From an uncultured Lachnospiraceae bacterium (GTDB lineage Bacteria; Bacillota; Clostridia; Lachnospirales; Lachnospiraceae): 17,481 nucleotides of DNA. The notes under the pieces are model-generated. The model was not told where the DNA came from. It was given only the letters and a program-made list of their open reading frames with translations, and did no database searches. Where the stretch lies: NCBI GenBank assembly GCA_910583815.1, contig CAJTZB010000035.1, positions 1-17,481 of the forward strand. The letters run 5' to 3'. Both the position numbers and the translations under genes were made by a program. This document shows positions 1 through 6,297 of this stretch, piece by piece (positions within the stretch are counted from its first letter, which is position 1; the number at the start of each line of letters is the position of its first letter).

Positions 1-58
1 GGCGGAAATTCTGCCCTTCATCAACCGTAGTTCCATCTGTACATCGACGCTAACTATT

Positions 59-87
59 ATTGTAACATTATACAAAAAGGTTAGCAA
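59..87 (-). promoter_or_regulatory. Leftward promoter for a gene beyond the left edge
   Basis: On the minus strand a -35 element TTGCTA (82-87) is separated by 17 nt from a -10 element TACAAT (59-64). It lies downstream of the hpf terminator, so it should drive a separate leftward gene whose coding region is outside the window. In many Clostridia the gene after hpf is secA, but nothing here proves that. The roughly 50 nt of leader that remain show no convincing start codon with a ribosome binding site. Confidence 0.5.
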
Positions 88-126
88 CTGAATTTTTTAT
101 GAACAGACTCTAAAAGAACAAATTCC

Positions 127-165
127 ATCAAAACAGGAAGAGCCGCCGGATGCTTCCGACGGCTC
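127..165 (-). terminator. Rho-independent terminator of hpf
   Basis: Reading the minus strand, an 11-bp arm GAGCCGTCGGA (165-155) pairs with TCCGGCGGCTC (150-140), with one G-T pair, around a 4-nt loop. It is followed by the T-rich run TTCCTGTTTTG. It lies about 30 nt after the hpf stop codon. Confidence 0.8.
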
Positions 166-194
166 GCAGCCTTTTTCGCAGACAGACTCTCCGA

Positions 195-722
195 TTAATA
201 CTCCGGTTCAATCAATCCATACGTATTTCCTTTCCTTTTGTAAACCACATTCACTTCATCTGTTTCAGCATTGCGGAATACAAAGAAGTTATGTCCTAAC
301 AGTTCCATCTGGATACATGCCTCTTCCACATCCATCGGTTTCACTGCAAAACGCTTTGTGCGGACAACTTTGATTTCTTCATCCTCTGCCGCCTCTTCTT
401 CTGCAAATGCCTTTGTGAAGCTGCCTGCCGACTGTTTTTGATCCACAAGCTTATTTTTATATTTTCTAAGCTGACGTTCTATGATTTCTTCCACCATATC
501 AATAGAAGCATACATATCATCGCTTGTCTGCTCTGCACGCAGGATAGTCCCCTTCATAGGAATTGTAAGTTCAATTTTCTGGTTGTCCTTTTCTACACTG
601 AACGTAACATGAACTTCTGTTTCTGGCGTGAAATAACGCTCCAGTTTGCCGATTTTTTCTTCTACTGCCGTTTTCAGGCCTTCTGTAACCTCAATATTTT
701 TCCCATACATCAAGAAACGCAT
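195..722 (-). CDS. hpf: Ribosome hibernation promoting factor, long form
   Basis: This is the long form of HPF, which binds the 30S decoding region and pairs 70S ribosomes into inactive 100S dimers in stationary phase or starvation. The N-terminal ribosome-binding domain covers about residues 1-100 and begins MRFLMYGKNIEVTEGLK. A charged linker at about 100-120 leads to the conserved C-terminal dimerisation domain, which starts near RTKRFAVKPMDVEEA and ends in GLIEPEY. Two in-frame ATGs lie close together. I chose the second (720-722) because AGGAG at 732-736 is 9 nt from it but only 3 nt from the upstream ATG, and because family members usually begin M-(R/K)-(F/Y). The product is 175 aa, a normal long-form length. 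The gene is monocistronic, with its own promoter and terminator. Confidence 0.96.
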   Translation of the reverse strand: MRFLMYGKNIEVTEGLKTAVEEKIGKLERYFTPETEVHVTFSVEKDNQKIELTIPMKGTILRAEQTSDDMYASIDMVEEIIERQLRKYKNKLVDQKQSAGSFTKAFAEEEAAEDEEIKVVRTKRFAVKPMDVEEACIQMELLGHNFFVFRNAETDEVNVVYKRKGNTYGLIEPEY

Positions 723-778
723 ATGCATCAGCTCCTTACCTGCTTACTAAGCAGCAAATCACTTTACTGCCTGATAAT

Positions 779-807
779 ATGATACCATATATTGCAACAC
801 CTTTCAA
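779..807 (-). promoter_or_regulatory. hpf promoter
   Basis: The minus strand carries -35 TTGAAA (802-807), a 17-nt spacer and -10 TATCAT (779-784). A TG one base upstream of the -10 makes it an extended type. The predicted start near 772 gives a leader of about 50 nt containing a short GCTGCTTA/TAAGCAG hairpin just before the ribosome binding site. Confidence 0.65.
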
Positions 808-981
808 GTTTATTTTTTGTTATCAGATAGTTTGTTTTTTATTTTATCACTTTTCAAAAAATATATATGTCAAGTTTGAATATTGCTTGTCCCAGGCTTT
901 TTCTTAACTTTATCACAAATTACAAAACGTATTTTCGAGCTTGACATACCCTTTGTATATACCACAGCCATAGTACCGGCC

Positions 982-1054
982 TGTGGATAATGTGGATAAC
1001 TCCGTGCATAACTATCCTTTTGTGCCATTTTTTCCACTTTTCAATTGTGGATAA
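982..1054 (-). promoter_or_regulatory. Cluster of three perfect DnaA boxes
   Basis: Three exact copies of the DnaA-box 9-mer TTATCCACA are read on the minus strand at 982-990, 991-999 and 1046-1054. The first two abut with no spacer. A degenerate copy (two mismatches) lies at 1003-1011 in the same orientation. The flanks are strongly A/T-rich, including runs of T around 1025-1033 and 1060-1085. DnaA recognises this 9-mer at oriC and at regulatory sites. Neither dnaA nor dnaN is adjacent, so the role is open: a DnaA-titrating or regulatory site, or a secondary origin-like element. Confidence 0.6.
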
Positions 1055-1222
1055 CTTATTTCCCAATTTCTTTCTTTTTTCTTTATATCACCATTTTCCA
1101 TTAAAACCAGCATTATTTTTATGCAATCTGCACAAATTACTTTTAGTCAAGTCCAAAAAACTTATTGCAAAATTTCTCACTTTTCAAAATCTGGCTAAAA
1201 TAAATCAGGAAACACTTTTTAC

Positions 1223-1251
1223 TTGATTTCATGCTGAAAATCTCCTATCAT
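1223..1251 (+). promoter_or_regulatory. Fructokinase promoter
   Basis: A -35 TTGATT (1223-1228), 17-nt spacer and -10 TATCAT (1246-1251) lie upstream of the ROK kinase. The predicted start near 1258 puts the 1261-1288 hairpin at the extreme 5' end of the transcript. Confidence 0.6.
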
Positions 1252-1260
1252 AGAAGAAAG

Positions 1261-1288
1261 GTAACTGTGAAGGTACTGAACAGTTACG
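1261..1288 (+). repeat. 28-nt hairpin repeat, copy 1 (fructokinase leader)
   Basis: An imperfect palindrome whose terminal 8-bp arms GTAACTGT and ACAGTTAC (the second followed by G) enclose an 11-nt loop. The same 28 nt occur, as an exact reverse complement, at 3676-3703 in the metK leader. In this copy it begins about 3 nt after the predicted transcription start and ends 16 nt before the ribosome binding site. Confidence 0.85.
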
Positions 1289-1304
1289 AAGAAAGAAACA
1301 ACCT

Positions 1305-1309
1305 GGAGG
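1305..1309 (+). promoter_or_regulatory. Ribosome binding site deciding the fructokinase start
   Basis: GGAGG lies 8 nt before the ATG at 1318. This rules out an in-frame upstream ATG at 1231, which has no ribosome binding site, would precede the predicted transcription start and would translate through the hairpin repeat. Confidence 0.85.
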
Positions 1310-1317
1310 TCTTTCAT

Positions 1318-2190
1318 ATGATTTTAGGCGCACTGGAAGCCGGTGGCACAAAAATGGTCTGTGCTGTTGGTGATGAACAAGGAAACATTATGGACCGTTG
1401 CTCCATTCCTACGGAAACTCCCGAACTGACCATGCCAAAACTGATAGGATACTTTAAACAGTTTCCAATCGAAGCTATTGGTATTGGCACATTCGGCCCG
1501 GCGGATGTCAAGCCGAAATCAGATACATACGGCTTTATTACGACAACCCCAAAGCTGGCATGGAAAAACTACAATATCATGGGTGTTCTGCAAAGCGAGC
1601 TTTCAATCCCTGCCGGTTTTGACACTGATGTCAATGCAGCAGCACTCGGAGAAGCCACATTCGGCTGCATGCAGAATATAGACACCGGAATTTACATTAC
1701 CATCGGCACCGGAGTCGGTGTTGGCATCTTTGTAAACCGCAAACTGCTGCATGGTATGCTGCATCCGGAAGGAGGACATATCCTTCTGGAGAGAGGCACA
1801 AATGACTCTTATAAAGGATGCTGCCCTTACCATACAAACTGTCTGGAAGGACTTGCATCAGGCCCTGCTCTTGAAGGCCGCTACGGAAAGAAGGCAATTG
1901 AGCTAAAAGATATGCCGGATGTATGGGAATTGGAAGCAGAATACATAGCAAAAGCGCTTGTAAACTATATCCTGATTCTTTCTCCAGAACGCATTGTCCT
2001 TGGCGGCGGTGTGATGCATCAAGAACAGCTCTTCCCTCTGATTCGCAAAAAAACTGCTGAGTTTCTCAATGGCTATGTTGACACAAAACAGCTTCATGAC
2101 CTTGGCTCCTATATTGTCCCTCCAAGCTTAAATGACAATCAGGGCATTTTAGGATGCATCAAACTGGCGTTGGATGCTTTGCATAATTAA
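1318..2190 (+). CDS. scrK: ROK-family fructokinase
   Basis: The 290-aa product is a ROK-family sugar kinase, most like the fructokinases (fructose + ATP to fructose 6-phosphate, cytosolic). It opens with the ATP-phosphate loop LEAGGTK (residues 6-12). The general-base Asp lies in FDTDVNAAALGE (D104), and IGTGVGVG (129-136) is the second phosphate-binding motif. The zinc site of ROK enzymes is visible as H154 together with C169, H172 and C175 in GCCPYHTNC. The following LEGLASGPALEGRYG is characteristic of the ScrK/YdhR/GmuE type rather than glucokinase. The start is fixed by GGAGG at 1305-1309. It stands alone between its own promoter and a bidirectional terminator, with no sugar transporter or hydrolase beside it, so its sugar source is not shown by context. 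Mannose or another hexose remains possible as substrate. Confidence 0.88.
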   Translation: MILGALEAGGTKMVCAVGDEQGNIMDRCSIPTETPELTMPKLIGYFKQFPIEAIGIGTFGPADVKPKSDTYGFITTTPKLAWKNYNIMGVLQSELSIPAGFDTDVNAAALGEATFGCMQNIDTGIYITIGTGVGVGIFVNRKLLHGMLHPEGGHILLERGTNDSYKGCCPYHTNCLEGLASGPALEGRYGKKAIELKDMPDVWELEAEYIAKALVNYILILSPERIVLGGGVMHQEQLFPLIRKKTAEFLNGYVDTKQLHDLGSYIVPPSLNDNQGILGCIKLALDALHN

Positions 2191-2260
2191 AGTATATCCA
2201 GAAACTGCTGTGATATGCTTTCCTCTTCCAAAAACAGAATTACAAAATAAGATAAAAATA

Positions 2261-2299
2261 TCAGGGCGTATAGAATCCTATACGCCCTGACTTTTCTTT
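2261..2299. terminator. Bidirectional terminator between the fructokinase and foldase lipoprotein genes
   Basis: A perfect 13-bp stem, TCAGGGCGTATAG (2261-2273) with CTATACGCCCTGA (2278-2290), encloses the 4-nt loop AATC. On the plus strand it is followed by CTTTTCTTTG and on the minus strand by TATTTTTATC, so it can serve both converging genes. Confidence 0.88.
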
Positions 2300-2339
2300 G
2301 CTTTTCTTTCCTAACTGCTCTGAAACAGTTCCTTTTCTC

Positions 2340-3362
2340 TTACTCTGCGTCCGAAATCACTGCATTCGCGATACAGAATTCCATCGTAACATCCATCAGA
2401 ATCGACTTTCTGACATCCTCTTCCTTATATACTGCCAAAAATTCTTCTACTGTCTCGTAATTATATTGTTCTGCATATTTTACAATCTCAGTATCATACC
2501 TTTCGTCCGACACCGAAAGTTTTTCGATTTCAGAAATCTTCTCCAAGATCAGCTGCTGCTTCACTACATTATAAGCGTAGGTCTCTCCGGCTTCCTCAAG
2601 TGCCTGCATGGAATCTACATTAAAGAAATACTTCAGTGCCGTTTCTGTATCCATGCCTGTTAATGAGCCATAATACTGCGCATACATTTTGTAGTTGTTT
2701 ACAAAGTTTTCTTTTGTCTGCGTTATCCTGTCTTCTGGGTAATTCTCCACTTCACAGGATGCCATCAGGGAATCCAAAATCTGCTGATAGAACGCTTCCT
2801 GATTCATTGCTTCCCTAAGCGCCGTCTTATATTCATCTACAGATTCATAATCCGAATTTGCCTGAACAAATTCATCTGTCAGCTTTGGTATTACTTTTTC
2901 CTTTACTGCATTCACGGTTACATGGAATACAACGGCCTGTCCTGCCAAATCAGGGTTGTTCGTATATGGATCCGGGAAGGTCAGGTTCAGGTCAATGTTC
3001 TGTCCTGCGCTTGCACCAATCAGACCGTCTGCAAAGCCCGGGATAAATCCGCCGCCATTATCATCAATTGTCAAATTCGTGCCTGCTTCAGAATCATCTG
3101 TGCCGCCTTCAAATGCAACATCGTCTTTCATGCCGACATAGTTGATATTTACGGTGTCGCCTTTTTCTGCCGGACGGTCCACTTCCAAAAGTTCTGCCTT
3201 ATTTTCAAGTGTTTTCTGAATCTGTTCTTCTACTGCCGAATCAGAAACTCTTGTCAGGGCAATGCCCTTATACTCTCCCAATGTAACTTCTGTTTTCTTG
3301 CCGCAGCCAACCGCTGCTACTGTCATTATGGCAAGCATAATTGCTAAAATTCTCTTTTTCAT
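2340..3362 (-). CDS. FKBP/trigger-factor-like peptidyl-prolyl isomerase lipoprotein
   Basis: A predicted surface-anchored foldase of 340 aa. The N-terminus has a lipoprotein signal peptide: MKKR, a hydrophobic stretch, and a lipobox ending AVGC with the lipidated Cys at residue 20. An FKBP-type isomerase domain spans about residues 64-155, seen in GDTVNINYVG, the acidic glycine-rich insert with FIPGFADGLIG, and the final VVFHVTVNAVKE. The rest, from about 160, is helical and resembles the trigger-factor C-terminal chaperone domain (KLTDEFVQ, then helices with repeated YAEQYNYETVEEF-type segments). It lacks the ribosome-docking N-terminal domain of true trigger factor, so it should fold exported proteins outside the membrane, not nascent chains. 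The AAAGGA ribosome binding site lies about 9 nt before the ATG. It is transcribed alone, divergently from metK. Calling it tig would be misleading. Confidence 0.87.
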   Translation of the reverse strand: MKKRILAIMLAIMTVAAVGCGKKTEVTLGEYKGIALTRVSDSAVEEQIQKTLENKAELLEVDRPAEKGDTVNINYVGMKDDVAFEGGTDDSEAGTNLTIDDNGGGFIPGFADGLIGASAGQNIDLNLTFPDPYTNNPDLAGQAVVFHVTVNAVKEKVIPKLTDEFVQANSDYESVDEYKTALREAMNQEAFYQQILDSLMASCEVENYPEDRITQTKENFVNNYKMYAQYYGSLTGMDTETALKYFFNVDSMQALEEAGETYAYNVVKQQLILEKISEIEKLSVSDERYDTEIVKYAEQYNYETVEEFLAVYKEEDVRKSILMDVTMEFCIANAVISDAE

Positions 3363-3402
3363 TTATTTGGTTCCTTTCTTAGATATGTCAAAAGCTTATG
3401 CT

Positions 3403-3431
3403 ATCATATCACAAAAGCTTTGAAAAAGAAA
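3403..3431 (-). promoter_or_regulatory. Possible promoter of the foldase lipoprotein gene
   Basis: On the minus strand a -10 TATGAT (3403-3408) is preceded at 17 nt by a weak -35 TTTCTT (3426-3431). The -35 match is poor, so this is tentative. It lies back to back with the metK promoter. Confidence 0.4.
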
Positions 3432-3445
3432 GTCTTTTCCTCCAG

Positions 3446-3474
3446 TTCACAAATTATTCAGATTATGTTATACT
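3446..3474 (+). promoter_or_regulatory. metK promoter
   Basis: A -35 TTCACA (3446-3451), 17-nt spacer and -10 TATACT (3469-3474), with an extended TG one base upstream of the -10. The predicted start is near 3481, three bases before the outer stem of the structured leader. Confidence 0.7.
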
Positions 3475-3483
3475 TTCTTTATC

Positions 3484-3606
3484 AGATTCGGGTGTCAAAA
3501 GCCCCTTCGGGGCATAACCGACACAAATATGTGTGTTTGCAAGTAAACTTGCAACACCACATATTGTGTTCGGTTGGTGCAAAGCACCCTTTTAACACCC
3601 TAATCT
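3484..3606 (+). ncRNA. Cloverleaf-like structured leader upstream of metK
   Basis: Four nested pairings give a four-way junction. P1: 3484-3500 with 3590-3606, 15 pairs and two symmetric mismatches (C3489xT3601, C3496xA3594). P2: hairpin GCCCCTTCGGGGC at 3501-3513. P3: a long arm 3516-3575 in which AACCG pairs CGGTT, ACACAA pairs TTGTGT and TATGTG pairs CACATA, capped by TTGCAAGT/ACTTGCAA with a 2-nt loop. P4: hairpin GGTGCAAAGCACC at 3576-3588. P3 and P4 abut with no unpaired base. The structure begins where the metK transcript is predicted to start. It does not match the SAM-I, SAM-II or SMK riboswitches I know, and no U-tract follows it. It may be a regulatory leader, a small RNA, or one copy of an interspersed structured repeat. 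The pairings are read directly; the function is unknown. Confidence 0.7.
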
Positions 3607-3638
3607 ATTAAGGCAAATTAGGAAAACCCACGAAACGT

Positions 3639-3655
3639 CCTGCATCCTTTGCAGG
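3639..3655 (+). repeat. Small hairpin in the metK leader
   Basis: CCTGCA (3639-3644) pairs perfectly with TGCAGG (3650-3655) around a 5-nt loop. It sits between the cloverleaf and the 28-nt hairpin repeat and is probably part of the same composite leader. Confidence 0.6.
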
Positions 3656-3675
3656 GGAATATTCTAAAGAAATTA

Positions 3676-3703
3676 CGTAACTGTTCAGTACCTTCACAGT
3701 TAC
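3676..3703 (+). repeat. 28-nt hairpin repeat, copy 2 (metK leader)
   Basis: An exact reverse complement of the 28 nt at 1261-1288. Arms CGTAACTGT and ACAGTTACG (9 bp, the last base at 3704) surround an 11-nt loop. It ends about 17 nt before the AAAGGAAG ribosome binding site of metK, so it could affect translation, or it may be a genomic REP-like repeat. Confidence 0.85.
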
Positions 3704-3731
3704 GAAACTACATAAAAGAAAGGAAGATTTT

Positions 3732-4919
3732 ATGGACAGACGTTTATTTACATCTGAATCTGTAACCGAGGGGCATCCAGATAAAATATGCGACCAGATT
3801 TCTGATGCTATTTTGGATGCATTATTAGAACAGGACCCAATGAGCCGCGTTGCCTGCGAAACGGCATGCACGACCGGCCTTGTGCTGATTATGGGTGAAA
3901 TCACAACAAAGGCACAGGTAGATTTCCAGAAGATTGCCCGCGACACCATTTGCAGCATTGGCTACAACAATGCAGAATATGGATTTGATGGCAATACCTG
4001 CGGCGTTATGCTTGCGCTGGATAAACAATCTGTGGATATTGCACTTGGCGTCGATAAATCCTTTGAAGCAAAAGAAAGCAAAATGAGCGATTCTGATATT
4101 GAGGCAATCGGCGCCGGCGATCAGGGCATGATGTTTGGTTATGCTACAGATGAAACAAACGAATATATGCCTTATCCGATTTCTCTGGCACACAAGCTGA
4201 CAAAACAGCTTTCCAAAGTACGCAAAGATGGCACGCTGCCTTATCTGCGTCCGGACGGCAAATCTCAAGTATCTGTAGAGTATGATGAAGAGGGCCGCCC
4301 TGTCCATCTGGATGCTGTTGTAATTTCCACGCAGCATGCACCAGAAATCATGCAGGAACAGATTCATGACGACATCAAAAAATATGTCCTTGATCCAATC
4401 CTTCCTGCCGAACTTGTTGACAACAATACAAAATTTTTCATCAATCCAACCGGCCGTTTTGTAATCGGCGGACCAAACGGCGATAGCGGTCTGACCGGCC
4501 GTAAAATTATCGTAGACACCTATGGAGGCTATGCAAGACATGGCGGTGGTGCTTTCTCCGGTAAAGACTGCACAAAAGTAGACCGCTCCGCATCTTATGC
4601 TGCTCGTTATGCTGCAAAAAACCTTGTTGCCGCAGGTCTTGCAAAGCGCTGCGAAATTCAGCTTTCTTATGCAATTGGCGTAGCACAGCCTACTTCCATT
4701 ATGATTGACACCTTTGGCACAGGCGTAAAATCATCCGAAGAGCTGGTGCAGATTGTCCGCGAAAACTTTGACTTCCGTCCGGCAGGCATTATCAAAATGC
4801 TGGATTTAAGAAGACCTATTTACAAGCAGACTGCTGCTTATGGCCACTTTGGAAGAGATGACCTCTTCCTCCCTTGGGAAGCGTTAGATAAAGTGGAAGC
4901 ATTGAAACGCTATCTGTAA
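3732..4919 (+). CDS. metK: S-adenosylmethionine synthetase
   Basis: Methionine adenosyltransferase makes SAM from methionine and ATP in the cytosol, releasing phosphate and pyrophosphate. The 395-aa product has the standard length and all signature regions: TEGHPDKICDQISDAILD (residues 12-29, with catalytic His15 and metal-binding Asp17), GAGDQGMMFGYA near 118, and the phosphate-binding loop region GGPNGDSGLTGRKIIVDTYG followed by GGGAFSGKDCTKVDRSA. The ATG follows AAAGGAAG with good spacing. It is transcribed alone from the promoter at 3446-3474 through an unusually long structured leader of about 250 nt, and a terminator follows at once. I see no SAM-I riboswitch, although many Firmicutes control metK with one. 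Confidence 0.98.
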   Translation: MDRRLFTSESVTEGHPDKICDQISDAILDALLEQDPMSRVACETACTTGLVLIMGEITTKAQVDFQKIARDTICSIGYNNAEYGFDGNTCGVMLALDKQSVDIALGVDKSFEAKESKMSDSDIEAIGAGDQGMMFGYATDETNEYMPYPISLAHKLTKQLSKVRKDGTLPYLRPDGKSQVSVEYDEEGRPVHLDAVVISTQHAPEIMQEQIHDDIKKYVLDPILPAELVDNNTKFFINPTGRFVIGGPNGDSGLTGRKIIVDTYGGYARHGGGAFSGKDCTKVDRSASYAARYAAKNLVAAGLAKRCEIQLSYAIGVAQPTSIMIDTFGTGVKSSEELVQIVRENFDFRPAGIIKMLDLRRPIYKQTAAYGHFGRDDLFLPWEALDKVEALKRYL

Positions 4920-4939
4920 TTGTGCTGCCAGTACAACAG

Positions 4940-4984
4940 AAATTCCCACACTTCATAAAGCCGTGCAGTGTGGGAATTTTTCTT
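4940..4984 (+). terminator. metK terminator
   Basis: AAATTCCCACAC (4940-4951) pairs with GTGTGGGAATTT (4968-4979), a perfect 12-bp stem with a 16-nt loop, running into TTTTTCTTG. Confidence 0.85.
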
Positions 4985-4993
4985 GCTTCTTTA

Positions 4994-5022
4994 TTGACTT
5001 TTCCCCTTTTATTACCTATAAT
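4994..5022 (+). promoter_or_regulatory. HD-GYP gene promoter
   Basis: Near-consensus: -35 TTGACT (4994-4999), 17-nt spacer, -10 TATAAT (5017-5022). The predicted start is about 5029. Confidence 0.8.
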
Positions 5023-5028
5023 ATAATA

Positions 5029-5051
5029 GCATTGGTATGCAATATCAATGC
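5029..5051 (+). promoter_or_regulatory. Inverted repeat at the HD-GYP transcription start
   Basis: GCATTGGTAT (5029-5038) pairs with ATATCAATGC (5042-5051), with one G-T pair, around a 3-nt loop. It starts at the predicted +1, so it could be an operator or a 5' stem that stabilises the mRNA. Confidence 0.45.
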
Positions 5052-5102
5052 CGATGCTGTAATTGCTTATGACTATCTGACCTTATAGAATGAGGATAAT
5101 AT

Positions 5103-6197
5103 ATGAACACACTTAGAATCAATACCTCGCTCGCAGAGCCTGGAATGGTTGTTGCGGAGGATATTTACTCTTTTTCGGATCAGTTAGTGATTGGTGCCGG
5201 AGCCGTATTAACTGACCGAATGATTACACGTTTAAAATTTTACTCGATTTCAGACCTGTTGATCACAGAAGCCGATTCTGCCGTTCCCGAAAGCACGGAG
5301 ACTATTACAGGCAACTCACTTTATATTGAACAGGTAAAGAAAAGCCCGGATTTTTATAACTTTTCCAAAACATTTGTTTCTTCGCTTTCTTCCTGCAAAA
5401 AGCAGTTAGATGTTGTTCTGGAGCATCCAGAGCAGCTTCTGGATACAGAAACCTTAATTCAGGATGTAACTTCGCTGTTTGAATCCTGCCATAACCCAAG
5501 CGAATTGTTTGATATGCTGATGTGTATCCGAGATTTAGATGATGTTACCTATGTGCATAGCCTAAATGTTGCCTTAATCTGCAATCTTTTTGGGATTTGG
5601 TTAAAACTTCCAAAAGAAGAATGCCGCAATCTGGTTCTTGCAGGACTGCTGCACGACATTGGAAAAAAGCTCGTTCCTAAGATTCTTCTGAACAAGCCAG
5701 AAAAACTGACAGATGAAGAATTTACAACTGTAAGAGCCCATTCCCTTTATGGCTATAACATACTAAAGGATCTTCCACTTGACCCAAAAGTAAAGCTTGC
5801 CGCCCTGATGCATCATGAGCGTTGTGACGGCACTGGCTATCCAATGGGACTGATGGGAGATAAAATAGATTCTTTTGCAAAAATTGTCGCAATTGCAGAT
5901 GTATACGACGCTATGACTGCAGCCCGCGTCTATCGTGGCCCGGTCTGCCCTCTTGAAGTCATTGGAATTTTTGAGGCAGAAGGTTTCCAAAAATATGACC
6001 CGGAATATTTGCTGACCTTTTTGGAAAACGTCGCACATACTTACCTGCATCATACGGTTCTACTAAGTACTGGCGAAAAGGCAGAAATCGTGCTTACAAA
6101 CCGCGGAGCACTGTCCAGGCCTCTTGTCCGTACAGAAAACAACCAGTTTATCGACCTTTCCAAGCAGCCAGACATTGCGATTTTGGGAATTTTATAA
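5103..6197 (+). CDS. HD-GYP domain cyclic-di-GMP phosphodiesterase
   Basis: A predicted cytosolic phosphodiesterase of 364 aa that hydrolyses cyclic di-GMP and so lowers the level of this second messenger. The HD-GYP domain occupies about residues 130-310. The metal-binding motif LLHDIGKK (His184, Asp185) and the family signature HHERCDGTGYP (237-247) are intact, as is the downstream IVAIADVYDAMTA. This argues for catalytic activity. The first 130 residues do not match a sensor domain I recognise; they begin with a short beta-rich segment (LRINTSLAEPGMVVAEDIYS) often seen in front of HD-GYP domains, then helices. The last 50 residues form a small beta domain (TGEKAEIVLTNRG, then RPLVRTENNQFIDL), also common after HD-GYP. 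There is no membrane segment or receiver domain. It is transcribed alone from a strong promoter. Confidence 0.9.
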   Translation: MNTLRINTSLAEPGMVVAEDIYSFSDQLVIGAGAVLTDRMITRLKFYSISDLLITEADSAVPESTETITGNSLYIEQVKKSPDFYNFSKTFVSSLSSCKKQLDVVLEHPEQLLDTETLIQDVTSLFESCHNPSELFDMLMCIRDLDDVTYVHSLNVALICNLFGIWLKLPKEECRNLVLAGLLHDIGKKLVPKILLNKPEKLTDEEFTTVRAHSLYGYNILKDLPLDPKVKLAALMHHERCDGTGYPMGLMGDKIDSFAKIVAIADVYDAMTAARVYRGPVCPLEVIGIFEAEGFQKYDPEYLLTFLENVAHTYLHHTVLLSTGEKAEIVLTNRGALSRPLVRTENNQFIDLSKQPDIAILGIL

Positions 6198-6230
6198 TAT
6201 CTAACACGATACACAGAAAATAAATACAAA

Positions 6231-6280
6231 AGAGGCTGCCGCAAAATATAGTTATTATTTTGCGGCAGCCTCTTAGTTAT
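6231..6280. terminator. Bidirectional terminator between the HD-GYP gene and murA
   Basis: A perfect 18-bp stem (6231-6248 with 6256-6273) encloses a 7-nt loop. On the minus strand, after murA, it is followed by TTTTGTATTTATTTT and is a strong terminator. On the plus strand the following TAGTTATTGT is weaker, but the stem itself ends T-rich. Confidence 0.88.
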
Positions 6281-6297
6281 TGTGGCTCAAATCTATT

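Larger units (their letters stand above)
723..1317. other. AT-rich intergenic region between hpf and the fructokinase gene
   Basis: This stretch of 595 nt has no credible coding sequence; its open frames lack ribosome binding sites and are dominated by F, L, K and N. It holds the hpf promoter (779-807), a cluster of three perfect DnaA boxes (982-1054), long A/T-rich runs between about 1060 and 1220, and the promoter and 5' hairpin of the fructokinase gene (1223-1288). Confidence 0.8.

Noticed and set aside
1..58. Short leader peptide (ATG at about 49, minus strand, rich in Tyr and Trp)
   Set aside because: Only seven codons, with no ribosome binding site and no visible attenuator before the window edge. 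Too little to support.
982..1085. Chromosomal replication origin
   Set aside because: There are only three perfect boxes, no dnaA or dnaN nearby, and most genes to the right are on the minus strand, which does not fit forks leaving this point. Kept only as a DnaA-box cluster.
1231..1317. N-terminal extension of the fructokinase
   Set aside because: It would start before the predicted transcription start, has no ribosome binding site and translates the hairpin repeat. GGAGG at 1305-1309 marks the ATG at 1318.
2340..3362. Cytosolic trigger factor (tig)
   Set aside because: It has a lipoprotein signal peptide and no ribosome-binding N-terminal domain.
3484..3731. SAM-I (S-box) riboswitch before metK
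   Set aside because: The conserved S-box core sequences and the terminator/antiterminator pair are not present. The structure seen has a different four-way layout without a U-tract.
3825..4541. A 238-codon minus-strand open frame inside metK
   Set aside because: It is a shadow frame opposite metK with low-complexity composition and no ribosome binding site. metK is certain.
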